Positions 7,312 through 18,625 of a stretch of DNA of 64,000 bases are shown piece by piece. The translations under genes and the position numbers were made by a program. A model generated the notes under the pieces. That model was given only the letters and a program-made list of their open reading frames with translations, was not told the origin of the DNA and made no database searches. Positions within the stretch are counted from its first letter, which is position 1. Each line of letters begins with the position of its first letter. The stretch comes from Saccharopolyspora rectivirgula DSM 43747 (GTDB lineage Bacteria > Actinomycetota > Actinomycetes > Mycobacteriales > Pseudonocardiaceae). The stretch is from contig NZ_AYJW01000010.1 in the NCBI RefSeq assembly GCF_000497205.1, positions 1-64,000 on the forward strand. Direction: 5' to 3'.

Positions 7312-8286
7312 TTGACCAAGCAGAAGGACGAGGAGAACGGCGAGGACAAGGAGAAGTCCAGCAAACTGGGGGTGTCCCCGACGCAGGTCGCTGGGGGAGC
7401 GATGGCGTCGGCGACAGCCGCGTACCTCGGCGGCCAGCTGGGGGTGGCCGGGACGATCATCGGCGCCAGCCTGACCAGCGTGGTCATCACCGTCGGCGGC
7501 AGCCTCTACCAGAAGTCGTTGGAAACGGCGAAAGAACGAGCCGTGCAAGTGGTGGGGCGCAGCCGCAAGCGCTCCGACTCCGGAGAGCAGCGCGCCGACG
7601 AGGCGGGCGAGCAGGCGCGGCCGGACCCGGAGGCCACGCGGCGGATCGAGGCCGGGATGCACTGGCCGGACGGGCAGCGGGTGCTCGAGGCGCCCCAGCA
7701 GTCCGACCAGGACGGACCGACCCGGATCATCTCCGCCCCGGAGTCCACGACCGCTGACCGGACCGCTGTGCTGGACCCCGACCGCGCGGCCGAGGAGAGT
7801 CCTGCCCCGGACGGTTCGCTGCGGCGCAGGCGGCGGTGGGTGGTCGCCGCGGTGACCAGCGGCCTGGCCTTCGTGCTCGGCATGGTGCTCATCACCGGCT
7901 ACGAGGGGATGACCGGTCGGCCGGTGTCCGGCGGCTCGCAAGGCACCACGATCGGTCAGCTGCTGAACGATCCAGGCGGGGCGCCACCACCGCCGGAGGA
8001 GGAGCTGCCCGCGGGGCCCGTGCCCACCGAGCAGGACACCCCGGAGACCACCGCGCCGGAGACCACCGAGCCGCGGCAGCCCGGCTCCAGCGACCAGCCG
8101 CAGCCCAGCGGCGAGCCGGGGCAGGAGCCGGACCGGGGGACCACTTCGCCCCCTCCGTCGAGCCAGCAGCAGCCGCTTCCGGAGCAGCCCTCGGAGACGT
8201 CCAGCGTGGACCCGAGCGGGGAACCGCAAAGCACTGGCGAAATATCGCCAGGCCAACGCATCCCCAACACTGACCCGACTGGGTAG
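7312..8286 (+). CDS. Hypothetical membrane protein with acidic Pro/Ser/Gln-rich C-terminus
   Basis: About 324 residues. A charged N-terminus rich in Lys/Glu is followed by a Gly/Ala-rich hydrophobic region (about 20-60) of glycine-zipper character. A long hydrophilic linker comes next, then a basic RRRRR cluster and a membrane helix (WVVAAVTSGLAFVLGMVLI, about 175-195). The last 115 residues are a low-complexity Pro/Glu/Gln/Ser/Thr tail, probably outside the cell. I do not recognise a family. Start: TTG 7312 has GGGAG (7300-7304) seven bases upstream; the GTG at 7294 in the same frame has none. It is flanked by dasR and a secreted protease and may be transcribed alone. Confidence 0.6.
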   Translation: MTKQKDEENGEDKEKSSKLGVSPTQVAGGAMASATAAYLGGQLGVAGTIIGASLTSVVITVGGSLYQKSLETAKERAVQVVGRSRKRSDSGEQRADEAGEQARPDPEATRRIEAGMHWPDGQRVLEAPQQSDQDGPTRIISAPESTTADRTAVLDPDRAAEESPAPDGSLRRRRRWVVAAVTSGLAFVLGMVLITGYEGMTGRPVSGGSQGTTIGQLLNDPGGAPPPPEEELPAGPVPTEQDTPETTAPETTEPRQPGSSDQPQPSGEPGQEPDRGTTSPPPSSQQQPLPEQPSETSSVDPSGEPQSTGEISPGQRIPNTDPTG

Positions 8287-8448
8287 CTGGCAGCGCCCGG
8301 TCGAACTACTGCTTGCCCTCCGAAAGAAGGGCACTGCGGGGTGACTTGCCCTCCTTGCGCCAAAAGCCGGATGTGGGGGCGTTGTTCTGCGCCGGATACT
8401 GAGCTCCGCGACGGGGTCGGTTGAAGATCCACTCGAAGGAGACAGCAC

Positions 8449-9564
8449 ATGAAGCGCAGATCAGCGTCCCTGGCCGGAAGTGTGGTGGCGGTGGCCGGCG
8501 CGGTGGCCGCACTCACCATGCCCGCATCGGCTGCCCCCGAGAATGGCCCCGCCGGGACCATGCTGGAGGCCATGCAGCGCGACCTCGGCCTCACCAAGGC
8601 CGAAGCGCAGCAGCGTCTTGACCAGGAAGCGACCGCCAACCAGACCTACCAAGCCCTCCAGCAGCAGCTGAGCGACGACGTCTACGGCGGTGCCTACTAC
8701 GACGCTGAACTGGGCAAGCTCGTCGTGGGTGTCACCGACCAATCGGCCCTGGAGCAGGTGCGCGCCACCGGTGCCGAAGGCCGGGTGGTCACCTTCTCGG
8801 AGAAGCAGCTCAACGACGTGGTCGAGCAGCTCAACATCCGCGCCGGGCAAGCTCCGGCCGCGGTGAGCGGCTGGTACGTGGAACCGCGGCAGAACGCGGT
8901 CGTGGTCACCACCCAGCCGGGCAGCAGCGCGGAGGCCGCCGCGTTCGTCCAGCAGGCCGGGGTGCGCACCGACGCGGTGCGCGTCGTGGAGTCCACCGAA
9001 ACCCCGCGCACCCTCGCCGACGTGATCGGCGGGAACGCGTACTACATCGGGTCGGCCCGCTGCTCGATCGGGTTCTCGGTGGAAGGCGGGTTCGTCACCG
9101 CGGGCCACTGCGGCAGCGCCGGTGACAGCACCAGCTCGCCGAGCGGCACCTTCCAGGGCTCCTCGTTCCCGGGCAACGACTACGCCTGGGTGCGGGTGAG
9201 CTCCGGGGAGACCCCGCAGCCGCTGGTGAACGACTACTCCGGTGGCACCGTTGCGGTCTCCGGTTCCAGCGAAGCCGCCGTCGGCGCCTCGGTCTGCCGT
9301 TCCGGTTCCACCACCGGGTGGCACTGCGGCACCATCGAGGCCAAGAACCAGACCGTCCAGTACGCCGAGGGCACGGTCAGCGGCCTCACCCGCACCGACG
9401 TGTGCGCCGAGCCGGGCGACTCCGGCGGGTCCTGGCTGTCCGGCAACCAGGCCCAGGGGGTGACCTCCGGTGGTTCCGGTGACTGCACCTACGGCGGCAC
9501 CACCTACTTCCAGCCGGTGAACGAGATCCTGAACGCCTACGGGCTGACCCTGCTCACCCAGTGA
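8449..9564 (+). CDS. Secreted S1-family serine protease, streptogrisin/alpha-lytic type, with propeptide
   Basis: A 371-residue preproprotease. Signal peptide 1-28 (KRR, hydrophobic core, MPASAAP cleavage region). The pro-region runs from about 30 to 190 and contains two alpha-lytic-type pro-domain repeats. The mature chymotrypsin fold starts near 192. The catalytic triad is His220 in TAGHC, Asp244 in NDYAW and Ser325 in GDSGGS. Cys205-Cys221 and Cys283-Cys293 are placed as the usual disulfides. Such enzymes are exported by Sec, folded with help of the propeptide and then self-cleaved. A GAAGGAGA ribosome site precedes the ATG. It ends 27 bases from the convergent thiE. Extracellular protein breakdown fits the lifestyle of a soil actinomycete. 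Confidence 0.9.
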   Translation: MKRRSASLAGSVVAVAGAVAALTMPASAAPENGPAGTMLEAMQRDLGLTKAEAQQRLDQEATANQTYQALQQQLSDDVYGGAYYDAELGKLVVGVTDQSALEQVRATGAEGRVVTFSEKQLNDVVEQLNIRAGQAPAAVSGWYVEPRQNAVVVTTQPGSSAEAAAFVQQAGVRTDAVRVVESTETPRTLADVIGGNAYYIGSARCSIGFSVEGGFVTAGHCGSAGDSTSSPSGTFQGSSFPGNDYAWVRVSSGETPQPLVNDYSGGTVAVSGSSEAAVGASVCRSGSTTGWHCGTIEAKNQTVQYAEGTVSGLTRTDVCAEPGDSGGSWLSGNQAQGVTSGGSGDCTYGGTTYFQPVNEILNAYGLTLLTQ

Positions 9565-9591
9565 TCCGCTGAGCCGATCGGCCGAGGACTC

Positions 9592-10263
9592 CTACAGCAG
9601 CTGGCTGCGCAGCGCGCGGGCGGCTTCCCGGGGGTCCTCGGCCTCGGTTATGGCCCGCACCACCACGATCCGCTCCGCGCCCGCCGCGGCGACCTCGGCG
9701 ACGTTGTCCAACCCGATCCCGCCGATGGCGAACCAGGGGCGCCCGTGGCCGCGGTGCTCGGCGGCGTGCCGGACCAGCTCCAGTCCGGCCGCCGGCCGAC
9801 CCGGTTTCGTCGGGGTCGTCCACACCGGGCCGGTGCAGAAGTAGTCCACCCCTTCTTCGGTCGCGGCCGCATCGGCCTGCACCACGTCGTGCGTGGAGCG
9901 ACCGATCACCACCTCATCGCCCAGCAGCCGCCGGGCGACCGGCACGGGCAGGTCGTCCTGCCCCAGGTGCAGGATGTCGGCTTGAGCGGCGAAGGCGATG
10001 TCGGCGCGGTCGTTGACCGCCAGCAGCGCGTCGTGCCGCACGCACGCCTCGGCCAGCACCTCCAAGGCGTCCAGTTCCTGGCGGGCCTCCAGCGGAGCGC
10101 CCTCCGGGCTCTTGTCCCGCAGCTGGACGATGTCCACGCCACCGTCCAGCGCCGCGTCGATGAACTCGGCAAGATCACCGCGCTCCCGCCGGGCGTCGGT
10201 GCACAGGTACAGCCGCGCTTCCGCCAGGCGGGCACGAATCCCCTCGCCGTCCAGTCCAGGCAT
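9592..10263 (-). CDS. thiE: Thiamine-phosphate synthase
   Basis: A 223-residue TIM-barrel enzyme that joins HMP-pyrophosphate with the thiazole phosphate (carboxylate form) to give thiamine phosphate. Diphosphate and metal motifs are VQLRDK (46-51), VNDR (83-86) and HLGQDDLP (99-106), followed by GRSTHD and the C-terminal IGGIG/VVVRAI phosphate loop. The ATG at 10263 gives the family length; the longer open frame upstream would run into the divergent riboswitch. It is transcribed away from thiO. Its own control is unclear, since the TPP riboswitch in the gap reads towards thiO. Confidence 0.9.
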   Translation of the reverse strand: MPGLDGEGIRARLAEARLYLCTDARRERGDLAEFIDAALDGGVDIVQLRDKSPEGAPLEARQELDALEVLAEACVRHDALLAVNDRADIAFAAQADILHLGQDDLPVPVARRLLGDEVVIGRSTHDVVQADAAATEEGVDYFCTGPVWTTPTKPGRPAAGLELVRHAAEHRGHGRPWFAIGGIGLDNVAEVAAAGAERIVVVRAITEAEDPREAARALRSQLL

Positions 10264-10327
10264 ACCGAGAAGGGTAGCCGGCCACCGGCTCCTCGGGCAC
10301 GCAAGCCGACGGCCGCCGCCGCGGGAG

Positions 10328-10356
10328 CTGACCATGGAGCGCGCACCGGGTACGGT
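10328..10356 (+). promoter_or_regulatory. Promoter of the thiO-thiS-thiG operon
   Basis: CTGACC (10328-10333) and TACGGT (10351-10356) are 17 bases apart. The predicted start near 10363 falls just before the first strand of the TPP aptamer. This is exactly where a riboswitch-controlled transcript should begin. Confidence 0.5.
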
Positions 10357-10362
10357 GGGGGG

Positions 10363-10454
10363 TGGTGAGCACGGGAGCCCGACAGCGGGCTGAGAGGGAG
10401 CCGGGAGGCTCCGACCGTCGAACCTGATCCGGGTAATACCGGCGCAGGGAGCGT
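10363..10454 (+). promoter_or_regulatory. TPP riboswitch (THI element) upstream of thiO
   Basis: The conserved aptamer blocks are present in order: a GGGAGCCC arm, CGGGCTGAGAGGGAG (the CUGAGA motif), a GCC/GGC stem, GACCGTCGAACCTGATC (the ACCUGAU motif) and CCGGGTAATACCGGCGCAGGGA. The AGGGAG that closes the aptamer (10446-10451) is also the Shine-Dalgarno of thiO, whose ATG is at 10457. Ligand binding would therefore hide the ribosome site, so control is most likely at translation. No terminator hairpin separates aptamer and gene. Confidence 0.95.
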
Positions 10455-10456
10455 GT

Positions 10457-11567
10457 ATGTTCGTGAAAACCGCCGAACGTGTCGTCGTCGTGGGCGGCGG
10501 CATCGTCGGCACGTCCGTGGCCTGGCGAGCAGCCCAGGCCGGTTACGAGGTCAAACTGGTCGACGCCCGGCCCGGTACCGGAGCGTCGAACGTGGCCGGC
10601 GGCATGCTGGCCCCGATCGCCGAGGCGTGGCCGGGGGAGGAAGAGCTCCTCGAACTCGGTTCGGCATCGCTGCAGCGCTGGCCGGAGTTCGCCGCCGAGC
10701 TCGGCCGCGCCGCCGGACGGTCCGCCGGGTTGCGCACCGAAGGAACCCTGGTGGTCGGTGTGGACAGCGCGGACCGGACCGATCTGGACCGCCTGGCCGA
10801 CTACCTGTCCCACCGCGGGCGGGAGGTCACCCGGCTGACCGCGCGGCAGCTGCGCGAGCTGGAGCCGTCGCTGGGACCCGCGGTGCGCGGCGGGTTGGAG
10901 GTCCCCGGCGATCTCGCGGTGGACAACCGGGCCGCCCTGGCCGCGGCGCGGGCGGCCGCCGAAGCCGCCGGAGTGGAGTTCGTCGCCGCTGCCGCTCGAC
11001 AGGTCGCTCCTGGCCGGGTGGAACTCGCTGGCTCCGCAGTGGAGTGCGATGTGGCGGTGCTCGCCGCCGGGGCGCACTCCGGGGAGCTGCACCCCGCGCT
11101 GCGCGGCCGGATCCGCCCGGTGAAGGGCGAGGTGCTGCGGTTGCGCGCTCGTCCCGCCGCGCTGCCACCGCCCAGCCGGACCGTCCGCGGTCCGGTGCAC
11201 GGCCGCCAGGTCTACCTGGTTCCCCGGGACGACGGTCTCGTGGTGGGTGCCACCCAGCACGAAGCGGGGTTCGACACCGAGGTGACGGTGGGCGGCGTCC
11301 GAGACCTGATCGCCGGCGCCGAGCAGGTGTTCCCCGGGATCTCGGAGTACCACTTGGTCGAAGCCAGCGCCGGGCTGCGGCCGGGCACCGAGGACAACCT
11401 CCCGGCCATCGGCTGGCTGGAACCCGGTGTGCTGGTGGCCACCGGGCACCACCGCAACGGCTTCCTGCTCACTCCAGTCACAGTGGACGCCGTCCTCGGG
11501 CTGCTGCGCGGAGAACAGCTGCCCGAGGAGATGAAATCCGCAGATCCCAGCCGCTGGGGAGGTAGCA

Positions 11568-11584
<17 letters not shown>
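10457..11584 (+). CDS. thiO: Glycine oxidase (thiamine thiazole pathway)
   Basis: A 375-residue FAD-dependent amine oxidase of the DAO family. The dinucleotide-binding [11 protein letters not shown] is at 10-20, [13 protein letters not shown] follows in the ThiO-specific region, and the C-terminal [17 protein letters not shown] segment carries the second FAD contact. ThiO oxidises glycine to the imine used by ThiG for the thiazole ring in aerobic bacteria. The C-terminus overlaps thiS by 17 bases, so the two are translationally coupled. Expression is controlled by the TPP riboswitch directly in front. Confidence 0.9.
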
Positions 11585-12535
<951 letters not shown>

Positions 12536-12538
12536 GCG

Positions 12539-14548
12539 TCACGGGATGTGCAGCCGCTCGGTGCGCATGAACGAGATCGTGTAGCTCTTCCACGGGTTGT
12601 CGTAGCCGAAGATCCGGTCGATGGCGTGCCGGGCGTGCAGCGCGTTCTCCACCACCGAGCTGGCCAGCATCTCGGTGGCCGGGGCGCTCTCCCCGGGCAC
12701 GTCCGGGACCCGGGCGTGCGGCTTGCCGCCCAGCAGGTCGTCGACCGCGCTCAACGCGGGGTTCGCGATCTCCCGCTCCGACTCCGGCCGGAAGGCGAGG
12801 GTGGCGAGGCTTTCCCGCAGCGAGTCCAGCGCGACCGCGGCGGACCGGATGCTGTGGTCGTCGTCGGTCTCCTCCCCGGTGCCGTCCAGCAGGGCCGGCA
12901 GGCCGAGCAGGTCCTGGGTGCGGCGCAGCGCCAGCACGTGCGCCGCCTGCAGGGCGTTCGGCAGTTCGGCGCCGCGGCTGGTGGCCTTCACGCTGCGCAG
13001 CAGCTCCGAAACGGCCCAGACGGTGGAGCGGACCGCGCCGGGGATGTCCGGCAGGGTGCTGCTGGGCAGCACCAGGTAGCTGACGTAGCCCACACCGAGC
13101 GCGATCGCCGCACCCACCGCGGTGTTGGCGGCGAAGCTGATCGCCACGTTGGCCAGCGGGCGGTCCAGCTGCATCGCCTGGTCCACCACGGTGATCAGGA
13201 TCAGGCAGGCCAGCAGCAGCTGGTAGTCCCGCCGCAACCACTCGATGTTGAGCATCATGAAGCCCAGCGTCAGCGGGATCAGCAGGTAGGCGCTGGGCAG
13301 CAGGGTGATCAGCAGGGCCAGGGCCGCGACGCCGAGCACCGCGCCCCCGGTGCGTTCCAGCGCCCCGGTCATGCTGTCCCGCGCCGCGGGCTGCAGCACC
13401 AGGTAGAGCCCCAGCAGCAAGGGGGCGGCCGACGGGTCCTGCAGCAGCAGCACCACGACCATGCCGAGGGCCACCGCCAAGGTGCAGCGCAGCGCGTGCC
13501 GGAACAGCGAGGACTTGAACGACAGGTGCGCCCGAGCCGCGCCCAGCAGCTTCTCCCGGACCGCGCCGGGGTGGGCCGGTGCGGTGGGGATGTCGGTCCG
13601 GCGCAGCACCGCGGTGCGGATGCGGTCCAGCGCGTCGATGAGCCCCTGCACCGCAGCCGGCTGCTCGTGCCCTGCCGGGACGGAGATGTGAGCGGGGTTG
13701 CGGCGGGCGGGGGCGGGCAACCCGGTGCACACCTTCGCCTGCACGGACTTGGCCAGCTCGGCGGCGATCTCGTCGGCTTCGGCGACGATCAGGTTCAGCC
13801 GTTCGGCCTCGATCCGGTCGCTCTGCTGCGCCTGGGCCAGCAGGGTCTCCCGCGCGGCGCGGAAGCGGGCCGCTCCGGCGAGCACCTGGCCCAGCCAGGT
13901 GCGGGAGCCGTCCGTGCGCCACGCGGCAGCGGCCTCTTCCACCACGCCGGGCCCGGGTTCCAGCAGGGTGCGGGAAACCGCGAAGCGGGCCGGGCGGGTC
14001 GGGTCGGTCAGTCCGGTGAGGACGCGGAGCACCAGGGCGAAGGCGGCGCCGGCGGCCGACGAACCGAGCAGGACCAGCGGGGGCTGGTCGCTGCCGAGAC
14101 CGGTCGTGGTGGCCAGCAGGGTGGCCGCGGCGAAGGTCTGCCCGCTGATCCGGTACTGCTCGCCGAGGGCGGGCAGCATGCCGGTGCCGAAGACGACCAG
14201 CGCCACCAGCAACCCGGCCAGCAGGGGTACCGCGCTCAGCAGCGGTCCGATGGTCATCACCAGCACCAGGGCCGGGGCGAACCACGCGAACCGCCGGATG
14301 TCGGACCGCAACGAGTGCCCGTGGGTGCCGACCAGCGCCAGCACGGTGGTCAGCGCCGCCAGCAGAACCGGTGTCCGCAGCTCGGGCAGCCAGCCGAGCG
14401 CGGTGCCGCCGACGACCGCGGTGAGGGCCAACGCCGTGTACTGGCGTTGTCGCGGATCGGGCGCTCCCGTTCTGGTGGCCAGCCGTTCCCGCATTCGAGT
14501 CCACACCGATTGAGCCACGCGAGCAAACCCCTGTCGTCTAGTGCGCAC
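12539..14548 (-). CDS. FUSC-family membrane protein (aromatic acid exporter-like)
   Basis: About 669 residues with two sets of membrane helices (about 35-200 and 360-500) separated by a soluble domain of about 150 residues, plus a C-terminal cytosolic region. This layout is that of the FUSC/YccS-like family, related to aromatic acid exporters AaeB. The central second block contains the LLLGLYLVLQPAARDS motif region. Substrate unknown. The GTG at 14548 is the longest start; a GTG at 14518 has a better placed AGGGG and may be the real one. It lies downstream of thiC-thiD on the same strand, 131 bases after thiD, so it could be cotranscribed. Confidence 0.75.
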   Translation of the reverse strand: MRTRRQGFARVAQSVWTRMRERLATRTGAPDPRQRQYTALALTAVVGGTALGWLPELRTPVLLAALTTVLALVGTHGHSLRSDIRRFAWFAPALVLVMTIGPLLSAVPLLAGLLVALVVFGTGMLPALGEQYRISGQTFAAATLLATTTGLGSDQPPLVLLGSSAAGAAFALVLRVLTGLTDPTRPARFAVSRTLLEPGPGVVEEAAAAWRTDGSRTWLGQVLAGAARFRAARETLLAQAQQSDRIEAERLNLIVAEADEIAAELAKSVQAKVCTGLPAPARRNPAHISVPAGHEQPAAVQGLIDALDRIRTAVLRRTDIPTAPAHPGAVREKLLGAARAHLSFKSSLFRHALRCTLAVALGMVVVLLLQDPSAAPLLLGLYLVLQPAARDSMTGALERTGGAVLGVAALALLITLLPSAYLLIPLTLGFMMLNIEWLRRDYQLLLACLILITVVDQAMQLDRPLANVAISFAANTAVGAAIALGVGYVSYLVLPSSTLPDIPGAVRSTVWAVSELLRSVKATSRGAELPNALQAAHVLALRRTQDLLGLPALLDGTGEETDDDHSIRSAAVALDSLRESLATLAFRPESEREIANPALSAVDDLLGGKPHARVPDVPGESAPATEMLASSVVENALHARHAIDRIFGYDNPWKSYTISFMRTERLHIP

Positions 14549-14679
14549 AGCCTCTGGAACCGCACGCTAGAAGTGCGAGCGGCGGAACAGAACTCTCCTA
14601 CCGTTCGTGTCGGTAAAAGATCCCATTCGGGTTACAGACTGGGGATGGGAATCACTCTGTTAGGGCCGCACTAGGGGGA

Positions 14680-15555
14680 TCAGATCGAGCGGGGGCTGAT
14701 GCGCCAGAACGTGGACACCGGTCCGACGCCCTTGCCGAGCGGGTAGGCGTCGGCCACGCTGCGGGTGACGAACCGCTTCCCGAGCATCACCGCGTCCGGC
14801 ACCGCGGCCCCCTTGGCCAGCGCCGCGGTGATCGCCGAGGCGAACACGTCCCCGGCGCCGTGGGTGTGCACGGTGTCGTAGCGCGGCCCGGGCAGCGAGA
14901 TCGCGTCGGTGCCGTTGAACAGCAGGTCGACGCACTCCGGGTCGTCGGGCAGGTGGCCGCTCTTGACCAGCACCCACTGCGGGCCGAAGTCGTGGACCGC
15001 CTTCGCGGCGTCCAGGAGGTCGTCCCGGGTCCGGGCCTCGATGCCGGTGAGCAGCCGCACCTCGTCGAGGTTCGGGGTGACCAGGGTTGCTCGCGGGAAC
15101 GCCTGGTACCGCAGCGCGTCCAGGGCGTCCTCGCGCAGCAGCGGTTCGCCGCTGCGGGAGGCGGCGACCGGATCGACGACGAACGGGACCTCCCCGTCGC
15201 GGCCGATCCCGTGCCGGTCGCACACCTCCACCACGGCCTCGATGGTCGCCGCGGAGGACAGCACACCGGTCTTGGCCGCGTCCACACCGATGTCGCTGGC
15301 CACCGCGTCGATCTGGGCGGCCACGGTTTCCGGGGGGATCTCCACCAGCCCGGTCACGCCCACGGTGTTCTGCACGGTCACCGCGGTCACCGCGGTCATG
15401 CCGTGCACCCCGCAGGCGAAGAAGGTGCGCAGGTCGGCGTGCATGCCGGCGCTGCCGCCCGAGTCCGAACCGGCGATGGTCAGCGCGGTCGGCGGGGCGG
15501 TTCCGGTGGCGGGCTGGAGCTTCGGGGTGCCGGGTGTGTCCTGCATTCGGTTCAT
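14680..15555 (-). CDS. thiD: Hydroxymethylpyrimidine/phosphomethylpyrimidine kinase
   Basis: A 291-residue ribokinase-fold enzyme that phosphorylates HMP and HMP-P for thiamine synthesis. [10 protein letters not shown] (28-37) binds the pyrimidine side, and [11 protein letters not shown] (159-169) and VKSGH (197-201) are family motifs. Position 236, where classical ThiD has the catalytic Cys of GTGC, is Asp here (THGAGD, 231-236), as in pyridoxal kinases and ribokinases. The location directly behind riboswitch-controlled thiC supports ThiD. A pyridoxine-kinase-like side activity is possible. A second ATG three codons in is an alternative start. Confidence 0.85.
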   Translation of the reverse strand: MNRMQDTPGTPKLQPATGTAPPTALTIAGSDSGGSAGMHADLRTFFACGVHGMTAVTAVTVQNTVGVTGLVEIPPETVAAQIDAVASDIGVDAAKTGVLSSAATIEAVVEVCDRHGIGRDGEVPFVVDPVAASRSGEPLLREDALDALRYQAFPRATLVTPNLDEVRLLTGIEARTRDDLLDAAKAVHDFGPQWVLVKSGHLPDDPECVDLLFNGTDAISLPGPRYDTVHTHGAGDVFASAITAALAKGAAVPDAVMLGKRFVTRSVADAYPLGKGVGPVSTFWRISPRSI

Positions 15556-15562
15556 GGTACGA

Positions 15563-15616
15563 GCCCGTTCGACGCTGCTGAGCAGCAGGAACGGGCAGGG
15601 CCTGGGCCCTGCCCGT
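15563..15616 (-). terminator. Overlapping hairpins between thiC and thiD (attenuator-like)
   Basis: Read on the minus strand, the transcript first meets a perfect 11-bp hairpin (arms 15606-15616 and 15591-15601, 4-base loop). Its 3' side then overlaps a second stem, GCCCGTTC/GAACGGGC on the + strand (15563-15570 with 15589-15596). The two stems share bases and cannot form together. This is the shape of an attenuator or of an mRNA-processing signal that lets thiC and thiD be expressed at different levels. Confidence 0.5.
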
Positions 15617-15623
15617 CACGGGG

Positions 15624-17282
<1,659 letters not shown>

Positions 17283-17283
17283 T

Positions 17284-17388
17284 CACTCCCTACGCCGGCA
17301 TTACCCGGTCAGGTTCAGGCGGTCGGCGGCCCCGGAGCTCTCTCCAGCCGCCCTCTCAGCCCGCTTTCGGGTGCGAGCTCCCGCGTTG
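17284..17388 (-). promoter_or_regulatory. TPP riboswitch upstream of thiC
   Basis: On the minus strand the blocks CGGGAGCTCGCACCCG, GCGGGCTGAGAGG, CCGACCGCCTGAACCTGACC and GGGTAATGCCGGCGTAGGGAG appear in the order of the THI element. They carry the CUGAGA and ACCUGA core motifs. A longer variable arm (GGCTGGAGAGAGCTCCGG region) is inserted between them compared with the thiO copy. The closing GGGAG is the likely thiC ribosome site, again pointing to translational control. Confidence 0.95.
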
Positions 17389-17446
17389 ATCTGTGACGAG
17401 GCCACAGGCTAGCCGCGATCCACCGCGTTGCCAAGGCGCCGTTCGG

Positions 17447-18022
17447 TCAGTCCTCCGCGAACGGGTCGGGCTCCTGCGCCGGGTCCCAGGACAGGTCGGG
17501 AACGCCCCACCCGTTGCGCTTGAGCATCTTCTTGGCGGCGCGCTGGTGCCGGCCGATGAGGCGGTCCAGGTACACGTACCCGTCCAGGTGGTCCGTTTCG
17601 TGCTGCAGGCAGCGGGCGAAGAAACCGGTGCCCTCCACCTCGATCGGCTTGCCGTCCACGTCGAACCCGGTGACCTTGGCCCACTTCGCGCGGCCGGTGG
17701 GGTAGGACTCCCCGGGCACCGACAGGCAGCCCTCCCAGTCCTCGTCCGGGTCCGGCATGGTCTGCGGGATCTCGGAGGTCTCCAGCTGCGGGTTGACCAC
17801 CACTCCGCGGTGCTGGACGCCTTCGTCGTCCGGGCAGTCGTAGACGAACAGGCGCAGGTCCACCCCGATCTGGTTGGCGGCCAGGCCCACCCCGTTGGCG
17901 GCGGCCATCGTCTCGAACATGTCGTCCACGAGGGTGCGCAGCTCGTCGTCGAACCGTTCCACCGGGCGGGTGGGGTTGTGCAGCACCGGGTCGCCGACGA
18001 TGCGGATCGGGTGAACAGCCAT
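17447..18022 (-). CDS. def: Peptide deformylase
   Basis: A 191-residue metalloprotease that removes the formyl group from new proteins. All three family motifs are intact: [10 protein letters not shown] (44-53), EGCLSVPG with the metal ligand Cys99 (97-104) and QHETDHLDG with His141, Glu142 and His145. The C-terminus is about 20 residues longer than in enteric enzymes, as is usual in actinobacteria. The ATG at 18022 is clear. It is divergent from the DUF3263 gene with a 168-base intergenic region. Confidence 0.93.
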   Translation of the reverse strand: MAVHPIRIVGDPVLHNPTRPVERFDDELRTLVDDMFETMAAANGVGLAANQIGVDLRLFVYDCPDDEGVQHRGVVVNPQLETSEIPQTMPDPDEDWEGCLSVPGESYPTGRAKWAKVTGFDVDGKPIEVEGTGFFARCLQHETDHLDGYVYLDRLIGRHQRAAKKMLKRNGWGVPDLSWDPAQEPDPFAED

Positions 18023-18190
18023 AACGCGACCATATCGGGTCCGCGGACGGCTCCGGCGACCGCCGCCCGCGGCCGGGCGGCCGGGAAGATCAACAGACGA
18101 AATCGATCATCGCGTGGTGTAATTGGCCGGGAATCACAGCCAGCTGAGTTCCGCGCCAGCGCGGGATCTGGACCGGGAGCCGGAGGACGG

Positions 18191-18625
18191 ATGGACGCTG
18201 CCCAGATGCTCAACGCGCCGGAGATCGCCCGCGAGTTCGAGCAATTGGCGCGCCGCCAGCAGGAGTCCGCTCCGGAAGAGCAGACCAAGCCGCAACTGCG
18301 GCTCGTCGATCCGATCACTCAGCCGATAGAACGAATTCGGGAACCGGAATCGCGACCCGAACCAGCTGGCTCAGACCTTTCCGAGCAGGAACAGAGCATC
18401 CTGGCGTTCGAACGGCAGTGGTGGAAGCGGGCCGGTTCCAAGGAGCAAGCCATTCGCGAGCTCTTCGGCATCTCGCCGTCCCGCTACTACCAGCTGCTGA
18501 ACGCGCTGGTGGACAAACCAGCGGCAATGCGGGCTGACCCGCTGCTGGTCAAACGGCTGCGCAAGGTGCGGGCGAGCCGGCAACGCGCTCGGAACGCCCA
18601 ACGACTGGGAATCGAGTTGGATTGA
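18191..18625 (+). CDS. DUF3263 family protein (putative HTH)
   Basis: A 144-residue protein. The N-terminal half is polar and low in complexity. The C-terminal half (about 65-130) is the DUF3263 domain, with LAFERQWWKRAGSKEQAI and FGISPSRYYQLLNAL. The second half of that domain looks like a helix-turn-helix for DNA binding. The Mycobacterium counterpart (Rv0430) sits in the same place next to def. The ATG follows GGAGGA with short spacing. Stop and next start overlap (TGATG), so it is coupled to the LytR_C gene. Confidence 0.8.
   Translation: MDAAQMLNAPEIAREFEQLARRQQESAPEEQTKPQLRLVDPITQPIERIREPESRPEPAGSDLSEQEQSILAFERQWWKRAGSKEQAIRELFGISPSRYYQLLNALVDKPAAMRADPLLVKRLRKVRASRQRARNAQRLGIELD

Noticed and set aside
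8308..8332. TGCCCT...AGGGCA hairpin as terminator of the 7.3-8.3 kb gene
   Set aside because: Only a 6-bp stem, and TTGCCCTCC recurs nearby as a simple repeat; too weak to call.
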